A DNA stretch of 17,874 nt, taken from NCBI GenBank assembly GCA_009926405.1, contig RFOZ01000025.1:1-17874 (forward strand), given 5' to 3'. The DNA comes from Cytophagia bacterium. GTDB taxonomy: Bacteria > Bacteroidota > Bacteroidia > UBA7662. The notes below the pieces were generated by a model. That model saw only the letters and a list, made by a program, of their open reading frames with translations, did no database searches and was not told the DNA's origin. Of the stretch, positions 7,899 through 15,431 are shown piece by piece; position 1 is the stretch's first letter, and each line of letters opens with the position of its first letter. The position numbers were made by a program, and so were the translations under genes.

Positions 7899-8597
7899 AT
7901 GAACAAGGTTTTTAAGGACGCGCTGTCGGCTCTCCATGATTTGCAAGACGGGACCACCCTCATGCTGGGTGGTTTTGGCCTTTGTGGCATACCCGAGCAT
8001 TGCATCAGCGCCTTGGTCCAAAAAGGCACCCGTAACCTCACCTGCATTTCGAACAATGCCGGCGTGGACGATTTTGGGTTGGGTTTGCTCTTGCAAAACC
8101 ACCAAATCCGCAAAATGATTGCCAGCTATGTGGGTGAGAATGCTGAATTTGAAAGGCAGTTGCTGTCCGGCGAACTGGAGGTGGAATTGATACCCCAAGG
8201 CACCCTGGCCACTCGATGCCTGGCCGCCGGTTACGGCATGCCGGCCATTTATACGCCGGCTGGGTACGGGACCGAAGTTGCCGAAGGCAAGGAAACCCGG
8301 GTCTTTGGCAACAAGACCTACCTATTAGAAACTGCATTTGATGCGGACTATGCCTTGGTCAAAGCCTGGAAAGGGGATCGTTTGGGCAACCTGGTTTTTC
8401 GGGCTACTTCTCGCAATTTTAACCCGCTCATGGCCATGGCCGGCAAAATCACGATTGCGGAAGTGGAAGAATTGGTGGAACCCGGTGCCCTGGATCCGGA
8501 TCATATTCATGTTCCTGGAATTTACGTTCATCGAATCTTTGTTGGAACAAATTATGAAAAACGCATCGAACAAAGGACGGTTCGATCCCGTTCTTAA
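7899..8597 (+). CDS. scoA: 3-oxoacid (succinyl-CoA:acetoacetate) CoA-transferase subunit A
   Basis: With the next gene this forms a heterotetrameric class I CoA-transferase that moves CoA between succinyl-CoA and acetoacetate (or a related 3-oxoacid), feeding ketone-body, leucine or polyhydroxybutyrate carbon into central metabolism. The product has 232 residues, the family size. The family signature GGFGLCGIPE is near residue 25, followed by SNNAGVDDFGLG, QGTLATRCLAAGYGMPAIYTP split by short linkers, and a C-terminal VPGIYVHRIF segment. ATG 7899 was chosen because it gives the normal N-terminus; the open frame extends upstream into mutS2 without family sequence. The exact acyl substrate cannot be fixed from sequence, so atoD-type or scoA-type are both possible names. 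Confidence 0.93.
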   Translation: MNKVFKDALSALHDLQDGTTLMLGGFGLCGIPEHCISALVQKGTRNLTCISNNAGVDDFGLGLLLQNHQIRKMIASYVGENAEFERQLLSGELEVELIPQGTLATRCLAAGYGMPAIYTPAGYGTEVAEGKETRVFGNKTYLLETAFDADYALVKAWKGDRLGNLVFRATSRNFNPLMAMAGKITIAEVEELVEPGALDPDHIHVPGIYVHRIFVGTNYEKRIEQRTVRSRS

Positions 8598-8606
8598 GGA
8601 CCGACC

Positions 8607-9263
8607 ATGCTAGACAAAAACGGTATCGCCCGCACCATCGCCCGCGAATTACGCGACGGCTACTATGTCAATCTGGGCATTGGTATTCCCACCTTGGTGG
8701 CCAATTTTATTCCGAACGGGATGGAAGTGCAGCTCCAATCCGAGAACGGATTGCTGGGCATGGGTCCTTTTCCGTGGGAAGGCGAAGAGGATCCGGATTT
8801 GATCAATGCAGGCAAACAAACCATCACCACCTTGCCGGGTTCGGTGTTTTTTGATTCAGCTATGAGTTTTGGGATGATCCGGGCCGGCAAAGTTGATTTA
8901 ACGGTTTTGGGTGCCATGGAGGTATCCCAAAAAGGCGATATTGCCAACTGGAAAATCCCTGGCAAAATGGTCAAAGGCATGGGCGGTGCCATGGATTTGG
9001 TTGCTTCGGCCCGTCATATCGTCGTCGCCATGCAACATGTGAACAAAGCAGGAGAATCTAAGCTTCTGCCGCAATGCACCTTGCCTCTGACTGGTTTGGC
9101 CTGTGTCCAAAAAGTGGTAACGGAATTGGGGGTCTTTGGGTTTGATGATCATGGATTTGTCCTGCTGGAGCGGGCACCGGGGGTGGGGGTCGAACATATC
9201 AAAACCCATACCCGTGGTTTCTTGACGGCCCATGGTTCTGAACCCGAAATATCCTGGCCGTGA
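8607..9263 (+). CDS. scoB: 3-oxoacid CoA-transferase subunit B
   Basis: This is the catalytic subunit of the CoA-transferase, 218 residues, normal length. The second family signature SENGLLGMGP is present and supplies the active-site glutamate (Glu46) that carries the acyl/CoA-thioester intermediate. Further conserved segments are NLGIGIPTLV near the N-terminus, PGSVFFDSAMSFGMIR, VLGAMEVSQKGDIANWKIPG and KGMGGAMDLV. It starts nine bases after scoA and its TGA stop overlaps the GTG start of the next gene (GTGA), which points to co-translation. Confidence 0.95.
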   Translation: MLDKNGIARTIARELRDGYYVNLGIGIPTLVANFIPNGMEVQLQSENGLLGMGPFPWEGEEDPDLINAGKQTITTLPGSVFFDSAMSFGMIRAGKVDLTVLGAMEVSQKGDIANWKIPGKMVKGMGGAMDLVASARHIVVAMQHVNKAGESKLLPQCTLPLTGLACVQKVVTELGVFGFDDHGFVLLERAPGVGVEHIKTHTRGFLTAHGSEPEISWP

Positions 9264-9769
9264 ACCGCTTTGAGGTTCGTCCGGCTTGCGCCGCCGATGT
9301 TCCAACCATTCATGCCCTCATTGCTGAATTGGCGCTTTACGAAAAAGAGCCGGAAGCCTTTGTGCTAAGCCAAGAGGATTTGTTAAAACATGGATTTGGC
9401 CAGACACCACCGCTGTTTGAAGTTTGTTTGGCCGATGGAGGAGCGGAGGGATTGTTGGGTATGGCCATGGTGTATACCAAGTATTCCAGTTGGAGAGGCC
9501 CCTGTTTGTTTCTGGAGGACCTGGTGGTGCGGGAGCCTTACCGTCGGTTGGGGGTAGGCAAAGCGCTGCTGACTGAAGTTTTGATTATGGCCGCCAACCG
9601 GGGCATGGATCGGGTAGAATGGATGGTCTTGGATTGGAACGAACCGGCCCATGCCTTCTACCGAGCGATGGGGGCCGAACTTTTGCGGGAATGGTGGCCG
9701 TATCGGGTCAGCGGTTCCGCGCTTGCGGCTTATAGACGCGGTCCTACCTTTGATACCCAAACAGATTAG
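9260..9769 (+). CDS. GNAT N-acetyltransferase, spermidine/spermine or thialysine acetyltransferase-like
   Basis: The product is a 169-residue single-domain GNAT enzyme using acetyl-CoA in the cytoplasm. The pattern ELALYEKEPEAF, then LLKHGFG, then LFLEDLVVREPYRRLGVGKALL (the acetyl-CoA pyrophosphate loop, R-x-x-G-x-G with variation) and WNEPAHAFYRAMGAE follow the animal spermidine/spermine acetyltransferase (SSAT) and thialysine acetyltransferase layout closely, which is why I prefer that group over generic GNAT. The amine substrate is an inference. Translation begins at GTG 9260, overlapping the scoB stop by four bases, and the stop lies three bases before the aspartate kinase start. Confidence 0.9.
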   Translation: MNRFEVRPACAADVPTIHALIAELALYEKEPEAFVLSQEDLLKHGFGQTPPLFEVCLADGGAEGLLGMAMVYTKYSSWRGPCLFLEDLVVREPYRRLGVGKALLTEVLIMAANRGMDRVEWMVLDWNEPAHAFYRAMGAELLREWWPYRVSGSALAAYRRGPTFDTQTD

Positions 9770-9772
9770 ACC

Positions 9773-11083
9773 GTGTTAGTATTCAAGTTTGGCGGGGCGT
9801 CGGTTCAAGATGCCGAGGGACTGAGAAGACTTTTACGCTTGGTTCGAACCTATGGCGGAGATTCGTTGTGGGTGGTTGTTTCGGCCATGGGCAAGACGAC
9901 AAATCTTTTGGAGCAAGTCGTTCAGGCCGTGCGCCATGACCGTTGGCCGGAGGCCATGGAACTTTGCGGTCAAATTCGGGAAGCCCACCTGGAACGGATT
10001 CAGCCCCTGCGCTTGGAGGTCGACTCAAGGGCCACTTCCCCGGATCAGAAGAACTTGGAACAGGTTCTGGATACCTGGATGGATCGACTCTTGGAAGAAT
10101 TGCGCTCCTTACGTGGTTCGCAGCTTTCGTACAATTGTTTTTATGACCAAGTCGTCGGTTACGGAGAAATCCTATCCACCGCCTTGGTATCGGCTTATTT
10201 TGACCAGAACGGTTGGGGGCACCGCTGGGTGGATGCCCGGGATGTCCTGGTAACGGATGCCACCTGGAGGGATGCTCGAATTCAATGGGAACCAACCATC
10301 CAACGATTGCACGAAGTTCACCAGGAAGATTATCGGAACCAGCAGGGCGTTCAATGTGTTTTGACCCAAGGGTTTATTGGCAGAGATCGTGTCAGCGGAT
10401 TGAACACCACCCTAGGGAGGGAGGGTTCTGATTTCACGGCATCGGTGGTGGCCCATGCTTTGCATGCCAGGGAGTTATGGGTATGGAAAGATGTCGACGG
10501 GGTCATGGATGCGGATCCCAGACTTTTTCCGATGGCCAGGCTGCTGCCCAGCCTATCGTACCTGGAAGCTGTCGAAATGACGTACTACGGGGCAACGGTC
10601 ATTCATCCCAAAACCATCCAACCCCTTCAGAACAAAGGCATCCCCCTGAGGGTTCGGTCCTTCCTTCACCCGGAGGCTCCGGGGACCCTGATAGGGGGGG
10701 GCGAAAACGAGGACCAAAGGCATTCTTGTGTGATTGTCAAAAAGAATCAAGGCCTCTTGGAACTGGTATCCAAAGACTTTTCTTTTATTTCAGAAGAAGG
10801 ATTGTCCATGATTTACCGGGCATTGTACGAACAAGGCCTCAAGGCCAACCTTGCACGGCATACGGCGGTTTCCTTTAGCTTGGTGGTGGACAACGATCCC
10901 TATAAACTTCAACCGGTTCAAGAGGCCTTGTCTCCCTTTTTTGAAATACACTTGACCCAAGGACTGTCCTTGTGGACCCTCATGCATCAATCCGATAAAA
11001 TGCGCAGGGGTTTTTTGTCCGGTAAGCAATGGCTGTTTGAGCAACATTTGAACGATATCTACCAATATGTGGTGGTGGAGTAA
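9773..11083 (+). CDS. Aspartate kinase (monofunctional)
   Basis: Aspartate kinase phosphorylates L-aspartate, the first step towards lysine, threonine, methionine and diaminopimelate. The 436-residue protein shows KFGGASV (5-11), NTTLGREGSDFTAS (211-224), VWKDVDGVMDADPR (237-250) and YGATVIHPKTI (272-282), all diagnostic of the kinase domain. The C-terminal part (from about 320) fits an ACT-type regulatory region, though I cannot confirm which amino acid inhibits it. No homoserine dehydrogenase domain is fused to it. The start is GTG 9773. The last 17 bases overlap the start proposed for the protease. It is placed in a run with CoA-transferase and GNAT genes and not with other lysine genes. 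Confidence 0.95.
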   Translation: MLVFKFGGASVQDAEGLRRLLRLVRTYGGDSLWVVVSAMGKTTNLLEQVVQAVRHDRWPEAMELCGQIREAHLERIQPLRLEVDSRATSPDQKNLEQVLDTWMDRLLEELRSLRGSQLSYNCFYDQVVGYGEILSTALVSAYFDQNGWGHRWVDARDVLVTDATWRDARIQWEPTIQRLHEVHQEDYRNQQGVQCVLTQGFIGRDRVSGLNTTLGREGSDFTASVVAHALHARELWVWKDVDGVMDADPRLFPMARLLPSLSYLEAVEMTYYGATVIHPKTIQPLQNKGIPLRVRSFLHPEAPGTLIGGGENEDQRHSCVIVKKNQGLLELVSKDFSFISEEGLSMIYRALYEQGLKANLARHTAVSFSLVVDNDPYKLQPVQEALSPFFEIHLTQGLSLWTLMHQSDKMRRGFLSGKQWLFEQHLNDIYQYVVVE

Positions 11084-12743
11084 GCCGTCGAAACAAGGCG
11101 CTATGACCTTGATTTGGGGCCTGTTCCTAGGGGCCTGTGGGATTGTTTTTGCTCAGAGTCCGTTGGATAACAATCGATTGCATCGATGCGGCTATCCAAC
11201 CTTGCTCAAACAAATCCAGTCGGATTCCCTTCGGTATTCTAGAATTCAGGCTGCGCGTTCCTTGCGTTCCCTGGCTGCAAAGGGCTTGACTGGAGGCCAA
11301 GAGCAGACGCCCGAAGGAGGCGAAGATGTGTTATACCTACCGGTGGTTTTTCATGTGATGCACGACCCCTCCGATACCGTGGTGGGTCAAGGAACCAACC
11401 TAAGCGATGAGCAAATTCAATCCCAGTTGGTTGCCCTGAATCATGATTTTGCCCGCAAGGCGGGCACCCGTGGTTTTAATCAAATTCCGGTAGGAGCGGA
11501 TGCCCGATTGATTTTTGTGCTGGCAGGGCGTGATCCCCAGGGCCAATGGCACAAGGGCATTAACAGGGTTCCCTACGAGGCATCGTTGGCCCACCCCATG
11601 GGGGCCGACCTCATTATGAAAGACCTGAGTCGTTGGCCCGTTGATCGTTACGTCAATATTTGGGTGGTTGGTCGAATCCAAATGGGGGTCTTGGGTTATG
11701 CTTGGCTGCCTTCTATGTTGGTGGGGGATCCCCAGTACAGTCGTGCAGACGGGGTGGTGCTATCAGCCCAGGTAACGGGTTCCTTGGATTGGGTACCCCC
11801 CGGTCAGTCCTTGAACCTTCACCCGGTCTATGCATACGGCCGCACCCTTACCCACGAAATGGGTCATTACTTGGATCTTTACCATACCTGGGGTGACGGG
11901 GATTGCACGGTGGACGATGAAATCGAAGACACGCCCAATTGCGATGGTCCCTTGTTTGGTTGCCCGTCCGTGGCCCCGGTCGATTGTCCGCCGGCTTTGC
12001 CTCGCATGATTTCCAATTACATGGATTATACGGACGATGACTGCATGAATGTTTTTACGCAGGGTCAGGTTCAGCGAATGCGTCAAAGCCTGGGAGCCTT
12101 GTACCCTTGGCGTACCGTTTTGACTAGTGATAGCAACCTAACCAAGGCAGCCGTAACATCAGCTACAGCGCCTTATCCCGCGGTCTTGGTTCGGGTCAAC
12201 GGGGGAGTGGGGACCTGCGCGGTCAACGATACCCTGGGAGGCATCAGCGATCGTTTGCGTTTGTTCGACAACCGAGGCCTTGGTTTGGATTCCACGAACC
12301 TGGCCTTGAGCACCGCCGTTGACGATGGGGTCGGACTCCGTGTTTTAAGCGGTATCGTTCCTACCGATGCCTTTGGCTTTGCAACCTTTGGGGCTTTAAG
12401 CGGTCCCCGTCCCGGTTTGAATCGCATGTTGGCGACAACCGAAGAACCCTCCATCGGAGGGTCTTCACCCGTTTTGTTCCTGGAATGGAATGCCCGAGCT
12501 GAGGCTCGTCTGTATCCCAATCCCTTTGAGAATAACCTTTATATGCAATGGCCGGGGACCGATTCCGTAAACCTATCCTGGACCCTGGTGGACCGATTGG
12601 GCAGAGAAATCGGTCGTGGCACTTACCAAGGCGAGGCTTTTTGGTCTTTGCCTGTCCAAGAATTGCCATCTGGGATCTTCGTTTTGCGGTTGGATTACGC
12701 GCTTGGGGGAGCCAGGGAATTCCATCGAATGATCAAGCGGTAG
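11067..12743 (+). CDS. Secreted M43 (pappalysin/cytophagalysin-like) zinc metalloprotease with T9SS tail
   Basis: This is a predicted extracellular protease of 558 residues. A signal peptide (two lysines, then a hydrophobic run to about GIVFAQ, residue 30) leads to a propeptide-like region and the M43 catalytic domain. The zinc motif HEMGHYLDLYH gives His263, Glu264, His267 and His273. It is followed by the cysteine-rich DGDCTVDDEIEDTPNC region, typical disulfide-forming positions, the Met-turn NYMDY (Met319) and DDDCMNVFTQGQVQRM. Residues 482-558 (RLYPNPF... to ...FHRMIKR) form a type A T9SS sorting domain, so export should be Sec then T9SS, with tail removal and possible attachment to the surface. 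I keep ATG 11067 because it supplies the basic signal-peptide start; ATG 11103 is possible. The gene overlaps the aspartate kinase by 17 bases. Confidence 0.93.
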   Translation: MWWWSKPSKQGAMTLIWGLFLGACGIVFAQSPLDNNRLHRCGYPTLLKQIQSDSLRYSRIQAARSLRSLAAKGLTGGQEQTPEGGEDVLYLPVVFHVMHDPSDTVVGQGTNLSDEQIQSQLVALNHDFARKAGTRGFNQIPVGADARLIFVLAGRDPQGQWHKGINRVPYEASLAHPMGADLIMKDLSRWPVDRYVNIWVVGRIQMGVLGYAWLPSMLVGDPQYSRADGVVLSAQVTGSLDWVPPGQSLNLHPVYAYGRTLTHEMGHYLDLYHTWGDGDCTVDDEIEDTPNCDGPLFGCPSVAPVDCPPALPRMISNYMDYTDDDCMNVFTQGQVQRMRQSLGALYPWRTVLTSDSNLTKAAVTSATAPYPAVLVRVNGGVGTCAVNDTLGGISDRLRLFDNRGLGLDSTNLALSTAVDDGVGLRVLSGIVPTDAFGFATFGALSGPRPGLNRMLATTEEPSIGGSSPVLFLEWNARAEARLYPNPFENNLYMQWPGTDSVNLSWTLVDRLGREIGRGTYQGEAFWSLPVQELPSGIFVLRLDYALGGAREFHRMIKR

Positions 12744-12747
12744 GTTC

Positions 12748-12776
12748 AAAAAAAAAGCCCGGCGTAGGCCGGGCTT
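12748..12776. terminator. Strong intrinsic terminator between convergent genes
   Basis: A nine-base-pair GC-rich stem (12755-12763 with 12768-12776) closes a GTAG loop. It is flanked by nine A residues (12748-12756), which become a U-tract when transcribed leftward, so it is a strong terminator for the YceI-like gene. Rightward, the stem is followed only by TCGTCATTTT, so for the protease operon it would work less efficiently but is still plausible. Confidence 0.85.
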
Positions 12777-12808
12777 CGTCATTTTACTTAAGAAGAAATT
12801 TCTTTCTT

Positions 12809-13462
12809 TTAACCTTTGGCTGCGCTCACTTTGACCTTGAGGTCCACCATATCGTTGATGAACTTGTCGCCCAAGTTCTTGAAGATGTTCTTGGAGCCGT
12901 AAACAACATTCCATTGCGTGCGGTCAATGCTCAAAGTTCCTTCGGCGTTGAGGCTGCCTTCGGAGAGGGTGACCTTGGCTGGGAAGCTAACACCTTTGGT
13001 GGCTCCTTTGAGGGTCAAGTTGCCGGCGATGGTATGGGTATTTCCCAAGGAATCCGGCGTAGCAAGGGCCGTAGCCGAAGACAAAACAAAGCTGGCAGTT
13101 GGGAAAGAATCGGTTTGAAAGAAGTCGGGGGACTTGAGGTGTCCAGCCAGGTCGGCGTTCATTTTGGCATCGGTCAAATCCAAAACAGTCAGGCTGTTCA
13201 TATCAATGGTGAATTGAGCGGCTGAAATGCCGTTGTTTTCGACCATGAAAGAGCCTTCGGATACTTTGAAGGTACCGTTGTGCTTACCGGTTGGCTTGGA
13301 GCCAACCCATTCGATGGTGCCTTCGGTGAGTACAAGGGTGTCTGCACCGGCACCGGCTTGGCCTTCGGCCATGGGATCGGTGGCATCACCACCTTGGTTG
13401 TTGCAGGCGGTCAGGCTAAGAGCCAAGCTGCCGATCGCAAGAAAAAAGAGTTTTTTGAACAT
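12809..13462 (-). CDS. YceI-family lipoprotein (lipocalin-like isoprenoid-binding fold)
   Basis: The protein has 217 residues. An N-terminal MFKK basic region and hydrophobic stretch end in the lipobox SLTAC, lipidated on Cys20, followed by a Gly/Asp/Ala-rich linker. The YceI domain shows GTIEWVGSKPTGKHNGTFKV, FTIDMNSLTV, the H-L-KSPDFFQTDSFPTASF block, IAGNLTLKGATKGVSFPAKV and IDRTQWNVVYGS: the recognised pattern of eight-stranded beta barrels that bind long isoprenoid-like lipids. The ligand here is unknown. It is a single gene with its own promoter (13492-13522) and the strong terminator behind it. Confidence 0.95.
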   Translation of the reverse strand: MFKKLFFLAIGSLALSLTACNNQGGDATDPMAEGQAGAGADTLVLTEGTIEWVGSKPTGKHNGTFKVSEGSFMVENNGISAAQFTIDMNSLTVLDLTDAKMNADLAGHLKSPDFFQTDSFPTASFVLSSATALATPDSLGNTHTIAGNLTLKGATKGVSFPAKVTLSEGSLNAEGTLSIDRTQWNVVYGSKNIFKNLGDKFINDMVDLKVKVSAAKG

Positions 13463-13491
13463 AATAAAAAAGGGGTTTGGTTAAGAGAACG

Positions 13492-13522
13492 CAAAAGTAA
13501 TTGAAAGGTTTGCAATCCCCAA
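13492..13522 (-). promoter_or_regulatory. Bacteroidota-type promoter of the YceI-like gene
   Basis: On the minus strand TTG (complement of 13520-13522) is followed after 20 bases by TACTTTTG (complement of 13492-13499). This is an exact TAnnTTTG -7 box with the expected -33 TTG at the expected spacing. Transcription should start near 13485, giving a leader of about 20-25 bases before ATG 13462. Confidence 0.75.
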
Positions 13523-13607
13523 GGAATGGAGGATGATGTAATTTTGACCTTTAACCTTCCTTGATTTGACTAATTTGGCAGACTCGGCTAATCCAACGCA
13601 TGATGCG

Positions 13608-14201
13608 ATGGGCCCTAAGCAGGTTACGGACTCTTATTCCAACCCTTGGCATACCACTTCTTCAACGGAGGTTTACCGAAATCCCTGGATCCAAGTCACC
13701 GAACACCGGGTCATACGGCCCGACGGGAAGCCAGGAATTTACGGTGTGGTGGCATTCCAAAACCTGGCGGTGGGGGTTTTGGCGCTGAACGACGAAGGTT
13801 GCTTGGTACTGGTGGGTCAGTGGCGTTATCCTTTGGGGGCTTATTCCTGGGAAATTCCCGAAGGGGGGTGTCCCCTGGGTCAAGACAGCCTGGAAACGGC
13901 CCAACGCGAATTGCGTGAAGAAACCGGCTTGGAAGCGAATTCTTGGGAGCCTGTGTTACGAATGCACCTGTCCAATTCGGTCAGTGATGAGGCTGCCGTG
14001 GTTTACTTGGCCCAATCCTTGAAGCAAGGAATGGCTGAACCTGAAGGCACCGAGCAACTTATGGTGCGTTGGGTTCGGCCTGCCCAGGCTTGGGAAATGA
14101 TACAGCAGGGCTTGATTACCGATGCAATTTCGGTGGCTGCCATCCAGCACCTTTTGTTGTTACGACCCGAACTTCGGATGCCAATCCCATCGATGATTTA
14201 A
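13608..14201 (+). CDS. NUDIX hydrolase, ADP-ribose pyrophosphatase-like
   Basis: NUDIX enzymes cleave nucleoside diphosphates linked to another group. The WEIPEGGCPLG lead-in and the VGQWRYPLG segment before the box resemble ADP-sugar pyrophosphatases, but the substrate is an inference. From ATG 13608 the protein has 197 residues. The NUDIX box runs from Gly86 to Leu108: GGCPLG, then Q at 92, then SLETAQRELREETGL. The metal-binding Arg-Glu...Glu-Glu (Arg100, Glu101, Glu104, Glu105) is intact, but the first box glutamate is replaced by Gln92. A TTG start at 13566 would add 14 residues of no clear value. About 30 bases before the ATG, TAATTTGG resembles a -7 box imperfectly. The alkaline phosphatase follows 27 AT-rich bases downstream. 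Confidence 0.92.
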   Translation: MGPKQVTDSYSNPWHTTSSTEVYRNPWIQVTEHRVIRPDGKPGIYGVVAFQNLAVGVLALNDEGCLVLVGQWRYPLGAYSWEIPEGGCPLGQDSLETAQRELREETGLEANSWEPVLRMHLSNSVSDEAAVVYLAQSLKQGMAEPEGTEQLMVRWVRPAQAWEMIQQGLITDAISVAAIQHLLLLRPELRMPIPSMI

Positions 14202-14228
14202 TTTTTTATAATTTTTTTTATTTTTCTT

Positions 14229-15353
14229 ATGATCAAATTTCGTACGTGGACGCTCCCTTTTTTCCTTTGCCAAATTCTATTCAACGGGGCTCAGGCCCAG
14301 CAGCGGCCTCGTAACATTATCTTGATTATTGGGGATGGGATGGGTCTTCACCAAGTATCGGCCTCCTATCTGCAACAAACACTGCGTGAACCCTCTGAAT
14401 CCTGGAATATGGCCCGGTTCCCCTATGTTGGTCTGGCGTCTACCGTTTCCTTTGATGCATTAATCACCGATTCGGGTGCTGGCGCCACGGCTCTGAGCAC
14501 CGGCCGCAAAACATACAACGGGGCGGTTGGGGTCGGTTCCGATACGATGCCCTTGCCCACCCTTTTGGAGTTGGCGGCCAAGGCCGGCAAGAAGACGGGC
14601 ATGTTGGTCACCTCTGAAGTCACCCATGCGACACCCGCATCTTTTGCGGCCCATCGCAAAGACAGGGATTTGGTTGAAGACATTGCGTTGGATTTGAGTC
14701 GTGCCCCTCTGGATTGGCTGGTGGGCGGTGGACGGAACCATTTCGTTAACCGTCAGGACCAACGGGATCTTTTGTACGAAATGAGCGAAGCAAGCGGCGT
14801 TCTTCCGGTGAACACCACCCAGGAGATTTTGTCCCCCAAATTGCGTCCCATAGCGACTCCGTTGATTGGTTTGTTATGGGACGGGCCGGCTCCATCGATT
14901 TTGCAGGGCCGCGATCCCCAATTAATGAGTATGTTGGCAACCCGCGCCTGTCGCGATTTAGACAGGGTGCATAGGCCGGACGTGGATTCGGGCTTCTTTT
15001 TGATGATTGAGGGTTCCCAAATAGATTGGGGAGGTCATGCCAACGATGGGGACTATGTGATCACGGAGACCCAGGATTTGGACCGGGTGGTGGGTGCCGT
15101 GCTGGATTTTGCCCAAAAGGACGGACAAACCCTGGTGGTGCTAACCGCCGACCACGAAACCGGGGGCATGGCAATTCAGAGCGGGGCCCGGGATGGCTCC
15201 AATATGAAATTTGCCTTTACCACCAAGAAACACACCCCTGTCCTGGTGCCGGTTCTGGCCTATGGGCCCGGTGCAGATCGCTTTGCAGGTTGGATGGACA
15301 ACACCGACATCCCTTTGCGCATGGCCGAATTATGGGCTTTGCCGCTGCGCTAG
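14229..15353 (+). CDS. Secreted/periplasmic alkaline phosphatase (PhoA family)
   Basis: The enzyme hydrolyses phosphate monoesters outside the cytoplasm, releasing phosphate. A signal peptide (MIKFRTWTLPFFLCQ..., probably cleaved near AQAQ at 21-24) precedes the domain. Known PhoA active-site positions can be matched: Asp36 in IIGDGMG, nucleophile Ser82 in TDSGAGATA, Thr132 region in VTSEVTHATPASFAAH, Glu261/Asp266/His270 in MIEGSQIDWGGHAND, Asp308/His309 in TADHETGG and His335 in KKHTP. At 374 residues it is shorter than E. coli PhoA (about 450 mature), mostly because insert loops are missing. No T9SS tail is present. The 27 bases before it are almost all A/T and hold no recognisable box; it may be co-transcribed with the NUDIX gene. 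Confidence 0.95.
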   Translation: MIKFRTWTLPFFLCQILFNGAQAQQRPRNIILIIGDGMGLHQVSASYLQQTLREPSESWNMARFPYVGLASTVSFDALITDSGAGATALSTGRKTYNGAVGVGSDTMPLPTLLELAAKAGKKTGMLVTSEVTHATPASFAAHRKDRDLVEDIALDLSRAPLDWLVGGGRNHFVNRQDQRDLLYEMSEASGVLPVNTTQEILSPKLRPIATPLIGLLWDGPAPSILQGRDPQLMSMLATRACRDLDRVHRPDVDSGFFLMIEGSQIDWGGHANDGDYVITETQDLDRVVGAVLDFAQKDGQTLVVLTADHETGGMAIQSGARDGSNMKFAFTTKKHTPVLVPVLAYGPGADRFAGWMDNTDIPLRMAELWALPLR

Positions 15354-15369
15354 AGCGTTTCGATTCCTT

Positions 15370-15409
15370 CGATTCGCTTTGGGGTGAACCGATTCGCTTT
15401 GGGGTGAAC
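15370..15409. repeat. Perfect 20-base tandem duplication between convergent genes
   Basis: The unit CGATTCGCTTTGGGGTGAAC occurs twice head to tail (15370-15389 and 15390-15409) with no mismatch. A partial echo, CGATTCCTTCGATTCG, precedes it. It is non-coding, just after the alkaline phosphatase stop. It looks like a replication-slippage duplication. Confidence 0.9.
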
Positions 15410-15413
15410 GGAC

Positions 15414-15431
15414 CTCCCTGCCTGGAGGGAG
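15414..15431. terminator. Possible weak bidirectional terminator hairpin
   Basis: CTCCCT (15414-15419) and AGGGAG (15426-15431) can form a six-base-pair stem with a six-base loop, between the convergent alkaline phosphatase and hydrolase genes. There is no T-tract on either side, so an intrinsic terminator is only a possibility. Confidence 0.35.

Noticed and set aside
12548..13225. Rightward 225-codon open frame overlapping the protease end and the YceI-like gene
   Set aside because: It runs through the strong terminator hairpin and is antisense to the well-supported YceI domain; composition is that of a shadow frame.
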